Source of the DNA: Pelodera strongyloides
Lineage: Eukaryota; Nematoda; Chromadorea; Rhabditida; Rhabditidae
Direction of reading: 5' to 3'
Assembly (NCBI GenBank): GCA_036852015.1
Contig: JAANDG010000212.1
Span: forward strand, 62,001-126,000
DNA length: 64,000 nt
Program-made: the position numbers and the translations under genes
Shown here: in pieces, positions 23,093 to 34,400 of the stretch
How positions within the stretch are numbered: the stretch's first letter is position 1
How the letters are laid out: every line of letters starts with the position of its first letter
The notes under the pieces: model-generated
Database searches by the model: none
What the model was told of the DNA's origin: nothing
The model's input: only the letters and a program-made list of their open reading frames with translations

Positions 23093-24483
23093 TCAGGATT
23101 GCGTGCGTGAGACCTGAAAATCTTTGGTAAGATGTCCTCTGTTTTAATTTTTTTTTCGGTCCTGTTATTCTGTTTCTTGAAATGTACAAAGTTAACGTTT
23201 TAAAAAAGAATATGTCACATTCTAACTCAACTGGCTTCTGTGCTGTCGGTATTTCTTCAAATAAAATAAAAACTCACCCCATCATCAACACTGTGCCCGG
23301 CAAACTTGGCTCGTATGGCTTCGGCAGACCATTCTTCCTTTAAAAATACATATTTTATAAGAATTTAATAATGTAATATCGCATAGAGAATCGCAGGAAG
23401 ATAAAGGTAACCATGGAAAAGTATAACGCTTCGTTGCCACGAGAATTATTAGCAAATAATTATTTTTCTAATACATATAAGTACAAAAGACGTAAAAGTA
23501 CCTCATTTGGAGACGCATTATTTCCGGATATTTGACTGCGTGTTCTGAAAAGCAACATAATCAAATATTGCAAATTTAATTTCGCTTTTTTATAAAATAT
23601 GGCTAAATGGGGATTATAATAGAACTCATAAACGGATTAAAAAGGTATCATAGCCTCTGTAAATTGATAACAGCTCCATTACATGCTTGGCTTCACGTAC
23701 AGGCCTAAATACGAAGCCATTATAAGTTAATGACTTACGCTCCTCCCTCTACACCGCCCTGTCCAATGTTGCAGCGATCTGTTGTGCAGCAACAAAGTGA
23801 GATCGGGATTCCTTGAAATGTTGTGCCGATGCATTTGTCGCGAGCAAACTGAAGCTGATAACTTTACAAACAGCTTACCGTCAAAAACATTCGATGTGTC
23901 ACTGTGTCACATAAGAGTATTATATGCAAATTGTTTTCCATTTCCATTATGTGCGGAAATTCCCAGAATGAACGTTAATTTATGTTACGGGAACGTAGCT
24001 GTGACGCTTCCTAACCCACGGGCTATACCGTTTTAAAGTTTTCGTTTATTTTTTAATAAATTTATTAAATAAAACTTACTAAACATCTCCACATGCTGCA
24101 TCCGGTCTTCATCACGTCAATTACAGTATTCGTTGTGGCTGTCATGTTATAACATTGGGCAGCAGAACTGCCGCAGTTAATTGTTGCTCCTCCGGCAGAT
24201 GTGCCTTTCAAGATTGCCAAACCCTAAAAGTTACATACGATAGCTAATTGTAGCTTGGTGTGGTTGACTCCAAGGCTCATAAGGTTTGCGAATTATCTAG
24301 AAAAGTTCTTTTAAATATTTTATTTCGGCTATTCATTGTACATAATATTGTACATAATGAAGTGATTCGTAGCGCACTGGAATATGTACTTTACAAAATC
24401 AAAAAACATCTTACCGTATAACAAGTGATTGCAGCACAGGCGGGCAGTAGTAGAATAGAAATTACTGTAGATGTCCGAACCAT
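23093..24483 (-). CDS. Secreted cysteine-rich LU/ET-like protein (148 aa)
   Basis: Exons, high to low: 24483-24415, 24223-24080, 23848-23739, 23544-23502, 23337-23278, 23113-23093; phases agree and the stop is TGA at 23095-23093. Exon 1 encodes a signal peptide (MVRTSTVISILLLPACAA) ending at ITCY. The mature domain shows CYT...NCGSSAAQCYNM...GCSMWRC...DKC...LCCCTTDRCN, a spacing typical of nematode three-finger-like families with a CC....CN ending. The tail is short, polar and lacks a hydrophobic GPI-type end, so the protein is probably released. It is the clear paralogue of the plus-strand gene at 40300-43918, with the same positions for the first two introns. Function unknown; ligand or receptor-modulator roles are only guesses. 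Confidence 0.85.
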
Positions 24484-24938
24484 TTTGTTGTCTATGTCCT
24501 ACTGCAACTGTTTACTTACAATTAGACTCTTACACAACTAATACGGAGACGAACCCCCAGCCAGTGAGCTAAATGTAAAATAACCCACAAAACAAAAAAT
24601 TATTTTCATCAGAAAGCTTATAGAACTTCCTGACGACAGAAAGTTTACTACACAGAATTTGAACGATTGAAAAACTAGAAAGTTCACTGGTAACTCGTAC
24701 ACATAACCGAACTTCAGTAGTAATTATCTTTCTAATTACAGGGTGCTATTGAACTAATTGGAAGAAAAAGCTGAATTGGAGAAAAAAAATACAACTATGG
24801 CCATTATGCACAGTTCTAGAAATATAAAAAAGAGCAAAGAATAGACTACAATTACGAGTCTGTTCTATTATGTCAATGATGATATCGTCTCGCAGAAGAA
24901 AATGAATTATTATCAACGAAAAAAGGAAAACTTCAGAG

Positions 24939-24988
<50 letters not shown>

Positions 24989-25820
24989 AGAGATGGAGAG
25001 AGAAACAGCCACGACTAAACTGATATTGCTCCCGTCTGCAGAGTTCATATAAACACAGGCCAGTGTTTATGCTCGTCACTTACGCTGCTAAACAATATAG
25101 AAACACGTCAAGTAGGAAACCCCAAAGAGTGGTTCAATAAAGTGTTCATGAAAATAGGGCCTCTTAAGCTAAGAGCTTCTTGGCCCTGAACGAAGATGTC
25201 GAGCAAGTTGTCACATCTCTTCGCCTACTGTTCAGATGTTCAGAACCTCTGTGGAACATTTCATAAGCAAACGTTGAACAGTGTTTTGTATCCCCTTGAA
25301 TAAAAGATATATTAGATTTATTAAAAATGGCAGCCGGCAGCTGATGCTGGTTCTCGTAAAACACCCCAATGATCAATTTAAATCCAAAACTAGTTTTGCT
25401 TTTTCAGAAGAAGTAGACGGTGGGTAATCTGCTCCTCGATAGAAACAAAGTTATCGTTGCTGTTGAAGGTTCGAGCACGAGGCACTAACACCTAGTTATT
25501 AGGAGAAACGCATGATTCGAGACTGTGGAGGGAATATGTGGTATGTCAGTTCGTCAAGGAGCAAATGATCGCAAATCGGACAGAAAGCCACCGGAAAACA
25601 AGATCTTAAAACAAAAAAAATTATGAACGATCGTTAAATAAAACTCACGAAACGTAGCATGGCTGCGGTGTGTCATGCAGATATGATTAAGCATGCAAAT
25701 CTCTTGGTATTCTATTAGTGTAAGTCTGGCATTTTGATCCGTAATTTGCTCCTTACCTTGATCACATAAACAACTCGTTCTTTAACTAATGTAATTTAGG
25801 CTCAAACTTAGGCTCGAAGA
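24484..25820. other. Divergent intergenic region (cysteine-rich gene and Ig-EGF gene)
   Basis: It should hold the promoters of both divergent genes. A (GA)n microsatellite occupies 24938-24986. No further exon, RNA gene or mobile-element terminus was recognised. Confidence 0.55.
24938..24986. repeat. GA microsatellite
   Basis: About 48 bp of (GA)n in the divergent intergenic region. Confidence 0.9.
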
Positions 25821-28800
25821 ATGATTTTGAAGTTACTCGTACTGCTGATTCAAATACCAAGAACTCTTCAGTTTTACGAAGAAAAGGAGCCGAATGTTGG
25901 CAAGTATCTTAAAATGTTTCACCCAAATGACAATTTTGTGTCCTAGCAAAAAAATAAGGATGATGTTGATGTCTTAAAGGGAGAGGCCCACGAGAATAAA
26001 GTTTTCCTCAATTTACTTGCACAGAATGTCCGGAATCTCAGAAATATTCCTGTGAAAACCGCATCTATTTGCATCGTGAACTCGCAGAGATATTCTATGC
26101 TAAACAGTTCGACCAGGCACCGTAGTCGGAAAGGTTAAAATACCCTTTTATAGTTTATATACGTCCATTAACATTGTTTCTCTACATAATGGTTTTTAAA
26201 CGAATGAAGAACATTACTACCATTATAACAAAGCGTTTCCAATACTATAATGTCATAAAAGAGCACAAATTGTTTCAGACTACGGTGCCTGGGCGAACTG
26301 TTTAGCATAGAATATATATGCGAGTTCTAGATGCAAAGAGGTGCGGTTTTCGCAGTAATATTTCTGAGATTCCGGACATTCTGTGCAAGTAAATTGAGGA
26401 CAACTTTATTCTCGTGAGCCTCTCCCTTTAAAGATAAATGCTAGCCCCTTTGGAAAATTTGCATATGATGAGCAAATCCTATGTATCCTATGCTAATTTT
26501 GTACGATCGTCCACGGCAATCGTACAAAATTAGCATAGGATACATAGGATTTGCTTATCATATGCAAATTTTCCAAAGAGGCTGGCATTTCGCTTTAAAG
26601 CGAAATACCGGCCGGTTTTTTGAAACATATCGAGTACGTACACCAGCATTCTTATGATGAGCATAAATTAGACTAAAACCCGATCTAAATTCGAGTAAAT
26701 TAGCATAACCACGTAAGAATTCAGTCGTTACCGATGCGTTTCAAAAACCCTTAACGGGCTTTGTATCCAGATCAAAGTAAACATTTTTGAAACGTGAATA
26801 GTTGCCATCGGGTTTTTGAAGCACATGTTGGACAACTGCATTCCCATATACTAATATGCAAATGAATATAGTTGCCCTAAAAAAGCTTGCACCATGCACA
26901 GCTATTTGCATACACTCCATAGGCGCGTGGAATACAGTATCCAGCAGGCGTTTCAAAACCGGCTGTTATACCGCTTTAATATTAAACAATTATTCACAGC
27001 TTCTCCGTTTGGCGGTAGTCTTGTCGTGGACGAGCGAACCGTCTTCGTGCCCCTCGGACATCCCGGAGAATTCAAATGCATCGCATACGAGAAGTTTAAG
27101 CACTTCAACGTGAAGAATGTACGATTTTGGCATTTTCTTGATCCTATTGTTAGTTGTTATTACTGTTATTATACGATCCCCTACTACTAATTATCATCTC
27201 CAGTGATTGGAGTACGGCTATAAATCACCGTTTTGTTGTTTGTAGTCTGTGCTTTCCTTATTGGCATCTAATAATTTACTAGTTACTACATTAAGAAGAA
27301 GATGAGCACAAAGAACGAAACCCGTGAACATTCTTTTAAAGACGGGAGAAGGGAAAACAATCATGGATCACGCTTAGCATGGACTTATTAGTATTTAATG
27401 TTTAATGTTACGCGCCTTCAGGTTCAATGGGATATACAAAAGAAAAAAGACGACGGTTCAGAAGACGTGTCCCTTCGCAAGGCCCAACAGTGGAACAAAA
27501 CAGCCGATCAACTGTAAGCTAGTATCGATTAATCGATTGATTTATTGATTTCTTGTAAGACAATTAGTGTCGTCGCATAACTCGAGAGAATTTACAGTTC
27601 TAAAAATAGTCCTTGATTGTCCTACGTTATTCGTTATTGCCAAACACTGAAAAAAACATGCGTTACTGCAAGCTATAGTTCGATGCCACACTGTTTCAGA
27701 AATATGTATATGCAAATGCGTGAAAAATATTAGACAATCAGGTCTGGAGTGTGCTTTATTTATGTCATATTTGCCCTAATAACAATAAGTTAAGTACAAA
27801 ACCTTTTTTTCAGTGCTCGTTTTGTTTATTCCAAGGAGCATGGCTACGCACTTTATGGATTGGCACTGCAGAAAGTACACGATAATGCCGTTCTCGGATG
27901 TCATATTACAGTTCGGGACCCAAAAGAACCTACGTGAGACCTATGTTGGGAGTGCGGCCTAGATTTGCTTTATTTGTTACCTTCAGAAAATTAAAGAATA
28001 TGGCCCGCCAATATATCGCAATGTCCAGTATGTCCAGCCTCTGAGCTGGACCCGGTGCACCGTTTCCGCGGATTCGGTTGATATAACCCGGTTCACTTTA
28101 TCTTTTTTATCTTTAATATATCGCAACTAGTGAATCCATATGATCTTCCAAAATTGAGCTTTTTTTTCGAAAAAAAACTTTTATAAAAGGCAAAGGGTGT
28201 CGGGCAGTACCAGTACCGACAACCTCGCTGGAGGATTTATGGTATGAAGCTACAGTGTTTGTAAGCTCCTCTCTACCGTGCCATTTTGATTCATCAGCAT
28301 CATCATTCACCTAATCTAACCTTCTCATCATCATTTTATATGATGCACACTTATATATTATATATACTGTGTCAATAAATTATCATTATTATAAATTATT
28401 TAGAAAAGAGCAAAAGGTGCGCTCCTGGGTGCATATCCGCATACAAGACTGTGGTGAGGACGACGAGCTCAAGTTTAAGAACGTGATGAACCCGTGGGTG
28501 GACTGTTTTTGGTCTTATGCTTCCCGTTGGTTGACGTTCTTTTTTTTGTATTGATCGTTAACCAATAAACCGTTATTAATCCTATATCGCCTATATGACA
28601 ATTATATCATGCCTAGCTTACAAACAGGGCTTAAAAAAATTCCGTGTTTAGATGAATTCAATGGAAAAAAAGTTACAATAAGAAATTTGTTTACAGATGT
28701 CGTTACGGATCATGCGGTGTGGAAAAGGACCACGGCTTTGAAAAACTGACGTGCTACTGTGTGGAACAGTACACTGGACCCTTTTGTGAACGTGAGCTTT

Positions 28801-30446
28801 AGGATATTGAAATTTTTATTCAGAAAAATAGTAATTTGAATTGATTGAACGTATGTCAAATAGTGCATTACGTGTCGAATCGTGTAAGGCACGATATGAA
28901 GTACATAGGTAGTGAATATAAATACGAGCATGCTGCATGTATGTGGAAAACGGGATCCCCTTATTTTTTTGTATCTTTTGTTGCGGGGTGATATTGGGTT
29001 TCGGAAGTACACATATCGTAAGTATGTCATAAGTTTTGTTAATTGTTCCATCATTAGACCAAATCAATCAATAAATTTCTGAAATTAGTAGCATATCACT
29101 TCAGAAGAGGTGCAAGGAAACACGTGGAGGCAATTGCTCTTCTACTCGCCTATAATTGCTCATTTTGTGCTTTTCTTCGGCCTGATTTTCGTCCGAGCCT
29201 GTTATCACAAACTCAAGTTGGACCTTTCATTATTATCAATTAGTTATTGATTAGTAAAATTAGCATACGAATGGCTGGTTCCCCGATCCACCGATTATCT
29301 CAGGGAATGTAACCCCCAATTTTGCCTAAGAACTGCCATAAAGATCCATTATTCAGCCGTGTGCGCCGTTTTTCGCTGGAAAGTCAAATTGTGCCCAAGG
29401 AGATTGCCCAACTTGATCTGCGGTATGTATATGTAGTTATGTTTCAGTTAAAGGAGAATAAGCTTTTGTGGCTTAATAATTCAAAGATGGCGGTAGTCGC
29501 AGAGGTTTGGGGCAAAATAGGATAATGCACTCTGTCCTCTGGGACACGGATGAGTTGCAGTGCCCACATTTCAACATTGCATTCTTGAAGTACTTACAAT
29601 AAGGGACCATATTCAGCACTTAAATTTCCACGGGGTATCCCCGTCTTTTTCTCTGCGCGTCTCACATTATAATGCTATTTTCGTTCAGAGGGTATATTTC
29701 CCCCGAGGGAATCGGAGTGGTGATTATGACTTCAGATCACGACAACAACTCGTTGAAATGTTCTGTGCGATGTGCGGTTTAAAGGGATGGGCTCACTACA
29801 AAATCACCTTGTTTTTATGCTTTCGTTTGATTGTACAAAGGTAAAATAAAACAAAGAGCATAAAAAAAGTTTCTTGAATTACTCCCTAGGGAAGATATTA
29901 GGAAAAAGGGTGAGTATTGATCTTTTTTCCGATAACGTGAGTAAACAAGATAAACTAGGGAAGCTAAGAGCTATGGCTGAAACACACTGTTTTTCATTGT
30001 TTTAAGTAAAATAAACGATGAAAACTACAGTTTATTTTGCCCAAAACAGTGTGTTTCAGCCATATCTCTTAGCTTCCCTAGTTTATCTTGTTTACTCACG
30101 CTATCGGAAAAAAGATCAATACTCACCCTTTTTACCTAATATCTTCCCTAGGGAGTAATTCAAGAAACTTTTTTTATGCTCTTTGTTTTATTTTACCTTT
30201 GTACAATCAAACGAAAGCATAAAAATAAGGTGATTTTGTAGTGAGCCCATCCCTTTAACTGTATTACCACTGAAACATTCATACTTTTCTACATGCGTGA
30301 ATGAAGTAAATTTTACGTTTAGCACCGCATTTCCTCCAGTCTACCTGACCAAAGCGGAAATCGAAGCTACAAAAGCAAAGATTGTGAAGGACATTCACAA
30401 TAACAATAATAATAATAACGCAGACGAGGAGAAGAAAACTCAATAG
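25821..30446 (+). CDS. Ig-EGF-transmembrane protein, neuregulin/EGF-ligand-like (about 305 aa)
   Basis: Proposed exons: 25821-25899, 27000-27118, 27422-27513, 27814-27933, 28404-about 28511, 28697-28791, 29105-29216, 29357-29422, 30323-30446. The start gives a leader (MILKLLVLLIQIPRTLQ). The Ig-like part has FKC, VQWDI and VLGCHI. The EGF part is CRYGSCG...TCYCVEQYTGPFCE. A membrane span (IIAHFVLFFGLIFV) precedes a basic cytoplasmic tail ending in poly-Asn and TAG. Secreted or membrane-cleaved growth-factor precursors (neuregulin, LIN-3) share this layout; the role is inferred. Intron 1 uses GC at its donor (gcaagt) if the phase is right. The junction of exons 5 and 6 is unresolved, because the obvious donor would create TGA. 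Intron 1 holds three mobile elements and intron 8 one. Confidence 0.7.
25974..26431. mobile_element. TTAA-flanked fold-back element (family A, 458 bp)
   Basis: TTAAAGGGAGAGGCCCACGAG at the left and CTCGTGAGCCTCTCCCTTTAA at the right are inverted repeats extending inward about 170 bp (ACTTGCACAGAATGTCCGGAATCTCAGAAATATT and its complement). No coding sequence. The TTAA target site and palindromic form match PALTTAA/piggyBac-type non-autonomous elements. It is in intron 1 of the Ig-EGF gene. Confidence 0.85.
26440..26590. mobile_element. Near-perfect hairpin element
   Basis: AAATGCTAGCCCCTTTGGAAAATTTGC at the left is the complement of GCAAATTTTCCAAAGAGGCTGGCATTT at the right. The arms of about 68 bp are almost identical and the loop is about 6 bp (TCCACGG), so the transcript would fold into a long hairpin. 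It lies back to back with elements 25974-26431 and 26595-26979. Confidence 0.8.
26595..26979. mobile_element. CGCTTTAA-ended fold-back element (family D)
   Basis: Left end TTAAAGCGAAATACCGGCCGG, right end ACCGGCTGTTATACCGCTTTAA, with internal inverted motifs (TTTTGAAA / TTTCAAAA, TATGCAAAT). It ends only 20 bp before the second exon of the Ig-EGF gene. Siblings: 41432-41600, 58576-58705, and partial ends at 41175, 49739, 50335 and 60510. Confidence 0.75.
29600..29731. repeat. Short inverted-repeat element (family C, second copy)
   Basis: It matches 15308-15437: ACCATATTCAGCACTTAAATTTCC at the left and GGGAATCGGAGTGGTGATTATG at the right. Lies in intron 8 of the Ig-EGF gene just before the fold-back element. 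Confidence 0.65.
29779..30258. mobile_element. TTAA-flanked fold-back element with about 220-bp arms
   Basis: TTAAAGGGATGGGCTCACTACAAAATCACC is mirrored by GGTGATTTTGTAGTGAGCCCATCCCTTTAA. The arms stay nearly identical to a central AAACACACTGTTTTTCATTGTTTTAAGTAAAATAAACG region. The close match of the arms suggests recent insertion or gene conversion. No coding capacity. It is in the last intron of the Ig-EGF gene and would give long double-stranded RNA in the pre-mRNA. Confidence 0.9.
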
Positions 30447-31412
30447 GGGACATTATTAGAGTTAATGATTCCAGTTTAGTTATTTTATAGCTATTTGACA
30501 TATCATGCTATCATGCAGCTATGACTACATATATAACCGCATATACCTAAAGAGAATCACCAAATAAGTCACAATTATAATAGTCAGTATCTCTTTCACA
30601 TTCGTTGAATCATGTATGAACGGGTTCATTTGTTATGTCATGCTAACTGTAAGGTCAAGTGTTTGTCCGTTGTATTTTACACCCTCGATTGCACACCTTA
30701 TTGGCGTAACCGTAACTGATTGTTCAACTTTTTATTAACAAAAATGGTAAGAGTAATAAATATTATCGAGATTGAATATGAATATGGGGCTTCACGGCCA
30801 GTCTGTGTATTTCACGTATGGGCACCGGCAGAGCTTAGTTCTCTGTGGAGTAGAAATATAGGTGTAACCTTGTTTTTCCTTCAAAAGTAAGTGCAAGGGA
30901 GATCAATCGTAATTCAAAAAGCTCATGAGATAAAGAAAGGTATTAAAATAAATAAAGATAAAAAATCAATCAATAAACATACCCGTAGGAAGTACTAAAA
31001 GAATATAATAGATACAAGATAGATACTAAAATACAATGAATAGGCACCAATCTTATGTAGTTATTTTTATCGATTAAAACTTTAATTTTTATGCGATAAC
31101 TTAAATTACTTAAATAAACAGTACTTAATTATATGATGAAATGCACTCCAAAAGACACAAATCAATATAATCAATAAATCGATATAATGGATAAAATGAA
31201 TAAATCAATAAAATCAGGTTCCAGCCTGGCTTCTAGCCATTTTGTTGTACGCATTCTGTACAACAAAATCAAGATGTTGTCGTGTTAGTGGGCGAGCCTC
31301 ATCCAGGCGAGTTTCGGGCAAGCTGAATGATTTTTTTTTTGTATTTCTCTTTACACATAACAAACAACAATTGTTCTTAAAGCGGTGATGACATGAGGTT
31401 TTGATACGTATT
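30447..31412. other. Convergent 3' region without recognised genes
   Basis: Very AT-rich. Plus-strand AATAAA at 30755-30760 probably ends the Ig-EGF transcript. Repeated AATCAATAAA-like phrases occur at 31155-31210. A family D-like TTAAAGCGGT end occurs near 31377, just past the MAM-gene stop. No exon found. Confidence 0.6.
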
Positions 31413-34400
31413 CTAAGCATCTAAACCCGTGTCGCATGCAAATATCTGCGGGACTGCCGACGCTTCAAAAGCATCTGCCACAAATTCTAACAAGGAGTAA
31501 ATGGTGTTGGCCCTTGTGGTAGAGTGTAATATCTTTCTGCTACGACTTTGCTTCTCTATGACATTTATGTTACGTAGATCCATGTCAAACCTGAAAATGG
31601 ATCCAAATTTTTCAGCGATTTGTTTCGGTATATGTTTCAACATGGCGATTTTCGAGCTGCTGAACAGTTCTCCTGTCTGAAAAATGAGTGAACGCCGTGA
31701 AGTATAGCATAAAAATTGGTTAAGTGTAAATATCGATTTTCAACGAAGTTCGAAAATGTTCGAACAATAAATATCGCAGCCAGTCTGCCTCTGAATCTGG
31801 CTGTGCAGAAGGACTAGGTTCTTCTCCTTTGCATTTCGTCTAGGTATTGAATAATGGTTCTAAATTATGAAACTACCTGAGGCGACGCTCCAATTGGCAT
31901 TATTGGATTTAAACCACTTGAGCTTGGAAAGGCGGGCAGAGTTCCTCCTCCCTTAGTAAACTCTTTGAATAACCCTAGAGCCTTCTCCGTCTCTGCGCCA
32001 GAAAGGTTGGGGAAGCCAAATCTCTGAAATCAAAGTAAACTGTACTGTACAGAGCGCTCTACCCTTATTTACAGAGTACCGCTCAGTACTCAGTACTGGT
32101 ACCGCTCTGCACAGAGCGGAACTGAGCGGTTGAAGAGCGGTACTATACGCTACAGTACCTTTACAAAAATAACCGTGAAACTTACCTTAGCAAGTTCACG
32201 TAGCTGTGTCTCACCGAGTGGTGTTCCGCCAACTGTGCGTATTAGATCTATAAGGTTTTGCTGCAATGATTCATTCAAGATGTATCAATACAAAATAATA
32301 TTAAAGGGTCAGGCCCATTTCAAATGACCCCTATTTTTGATAATTCCATCTGACTCTTTATGTCAAATATAGTAGGATACGATATTTTTCTAATTTTCAA
32401 GTGCAAAATTCAGGCAGTATTCAGAAATTTGCCATTGCCAGTCATACCCAACTAGTATCGCAGTTGTCACGCCCCTTCGCGCTAATTGGGCAATATGCTC
32501 TATTGGGCGTGGCAATTGTGATATTGGCCAATGAGCGCGAATGCGTGTGCCAACTGCGATAGATAGTTGGGTATGACTGCCCACGGTAAATTGCTGAATA
32601 GTGTGTGAATTTTGAGCTTGAAAATAAGAAAAATATTGCATCCTACTATACTTGACATGGAGAATCATATGGAATCATCAGAAATAGGGGTCATTTGAAA
32701 TGGGCCTGACCCTTTAACCAGGAAATTGTAGCAGCACTCCTCTTAAAATAAGCTGAGTATTTGTTTACCTGCTATTGGTGACCTTGGGGTGGTAAGTGGT
32801 TGGTATGGGATGAGTGGTACCGCAGGAGCGCCGATCATTGGTTGATGAGCAGACATATCTTGATCAGTCTAAAAACTTCTGAGAATACAGTGTGGGCAGC
32901 GCTCTGTTATGCTATACATTTCAAGTTCTTTTGGTTAGTGTATGCATGTGCCTTTAGAGTCTCTGTCCTATTTATATGGATGCGTAGCGGTCTGTGTTTC
33001 TTTCAATAAAACCTACCATGAACATTGGGGCAGCTGGTTTCTGGTTGAAAACCGCCTGTGTTTCTTCTTCTTTCCTGGGATTCAAATTGCTTTTCTCTTC
33101 TGCAAAACGGCGTGCTGCCGCCGGCTCCTGATCTATAATAGAACTTGGGGGACTTCTGAATATTGACGGTCGTATAATAGCATGATTCTTCTTCTGCAAC
33201 GTCACTGAATCGGATCGCTGGGAAATTAGTTTAGTGGGCGTGTCCCAAGGTTTAGTGGGCGTGTCCCAAGGTTTAGTGGGCGTGTCCCAAGGTTTAGTGG
33301 GCGTGTCCCATATCTTCACAGCTGAGGCAAATGTCGGATTCCCGGAAGGTTCGCGAAGGCTCGGTGACTGTATGGGAATAGGTTCCCCGGAGAACGAGAT
33401 AGGGGGCTGTGTAAGTATATTAGCTGGGGAAATTGTCACAGGAGGAGCGGTGGTGGGAAATATCCCCGGTGAGGAAACAAATGATGGAAAGATTGGCAGG
33501 GCTGATGCGAATACGGGTGTTGATGAGGAGGGAATCTGAAAACTGTGTGATTTATTAAACGGAAAATCTTCGTGAGCACTATAAGAGTAGCGAGTGGGCA
33601 ATTAGTTGTCTGTTCCCCAAAATGCTGAAGCAAGAAGCCTAAGCCTACTATGTTTGGACACTATTTTTATCAGTGATACACCGTCAGTGGTGTAACGTAC
33701 CAGGCTTAGCGCATGTGATAAACTTAATAAATAATAGTGCTCACACTAGCTGGTTCGGAATCCAATTGCTGCACAGCCGTGAGACGTTGTGTGGAATCGC
33801 TGAGCGGATGGATTGCACCGTTCGGAAATCCTAAAACGTGCATAGTTTTTTGCTATTTTGCATTACTTTAAAGGGATCGGCTCACCTCAAATCGTGTCTG
33901 TTTTTTTCTGTTTCTTTATTTTCTATAAGGGATAATAAAAATTTGGAATACAAAAAGTAGTGTTATATTTCAATACTCACGAAGATATTAGGTGATAAAG
34001 TGGTGGATCGATCGGCCCGAAATGAAAAAGTGTTAATTGTCCCATACAAACAAGGCAGGACAATTACACTTTTTCATTTCGGGCCGATCGATCCACCACT
34101 TTATCACCTAATATCTTCGTGAGTATTGAAATATAACACTACTTTTTGTATTCCAAATTTTTATTATCCCTTATAGAAAATAAAGAAACAAAAAAAACAG
34201 ACACGATTTGAGGTGAGCCGATCCCTTTAAATAGAATATAACTATGTCCGGTAGAGTATAATATATGTCCGGTAGTTAGTATAATGTATAATTTCAAACA
34301 TTTTAGGTGATTTTAATGATACCGACTAAATGTAAGCAAACTTGAAGATTGAAAGCAGAATTTGAAGTGGAAATTTGAATAACGATCTACCGCATTGTAA

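Noticed and set aside
33234..33539. Plus-strand open frame with VGVSQGL repeats
   Set aside because: It is the antisense shadow of exon 11 of the MAM gene, produced by the 21-bp repeat.
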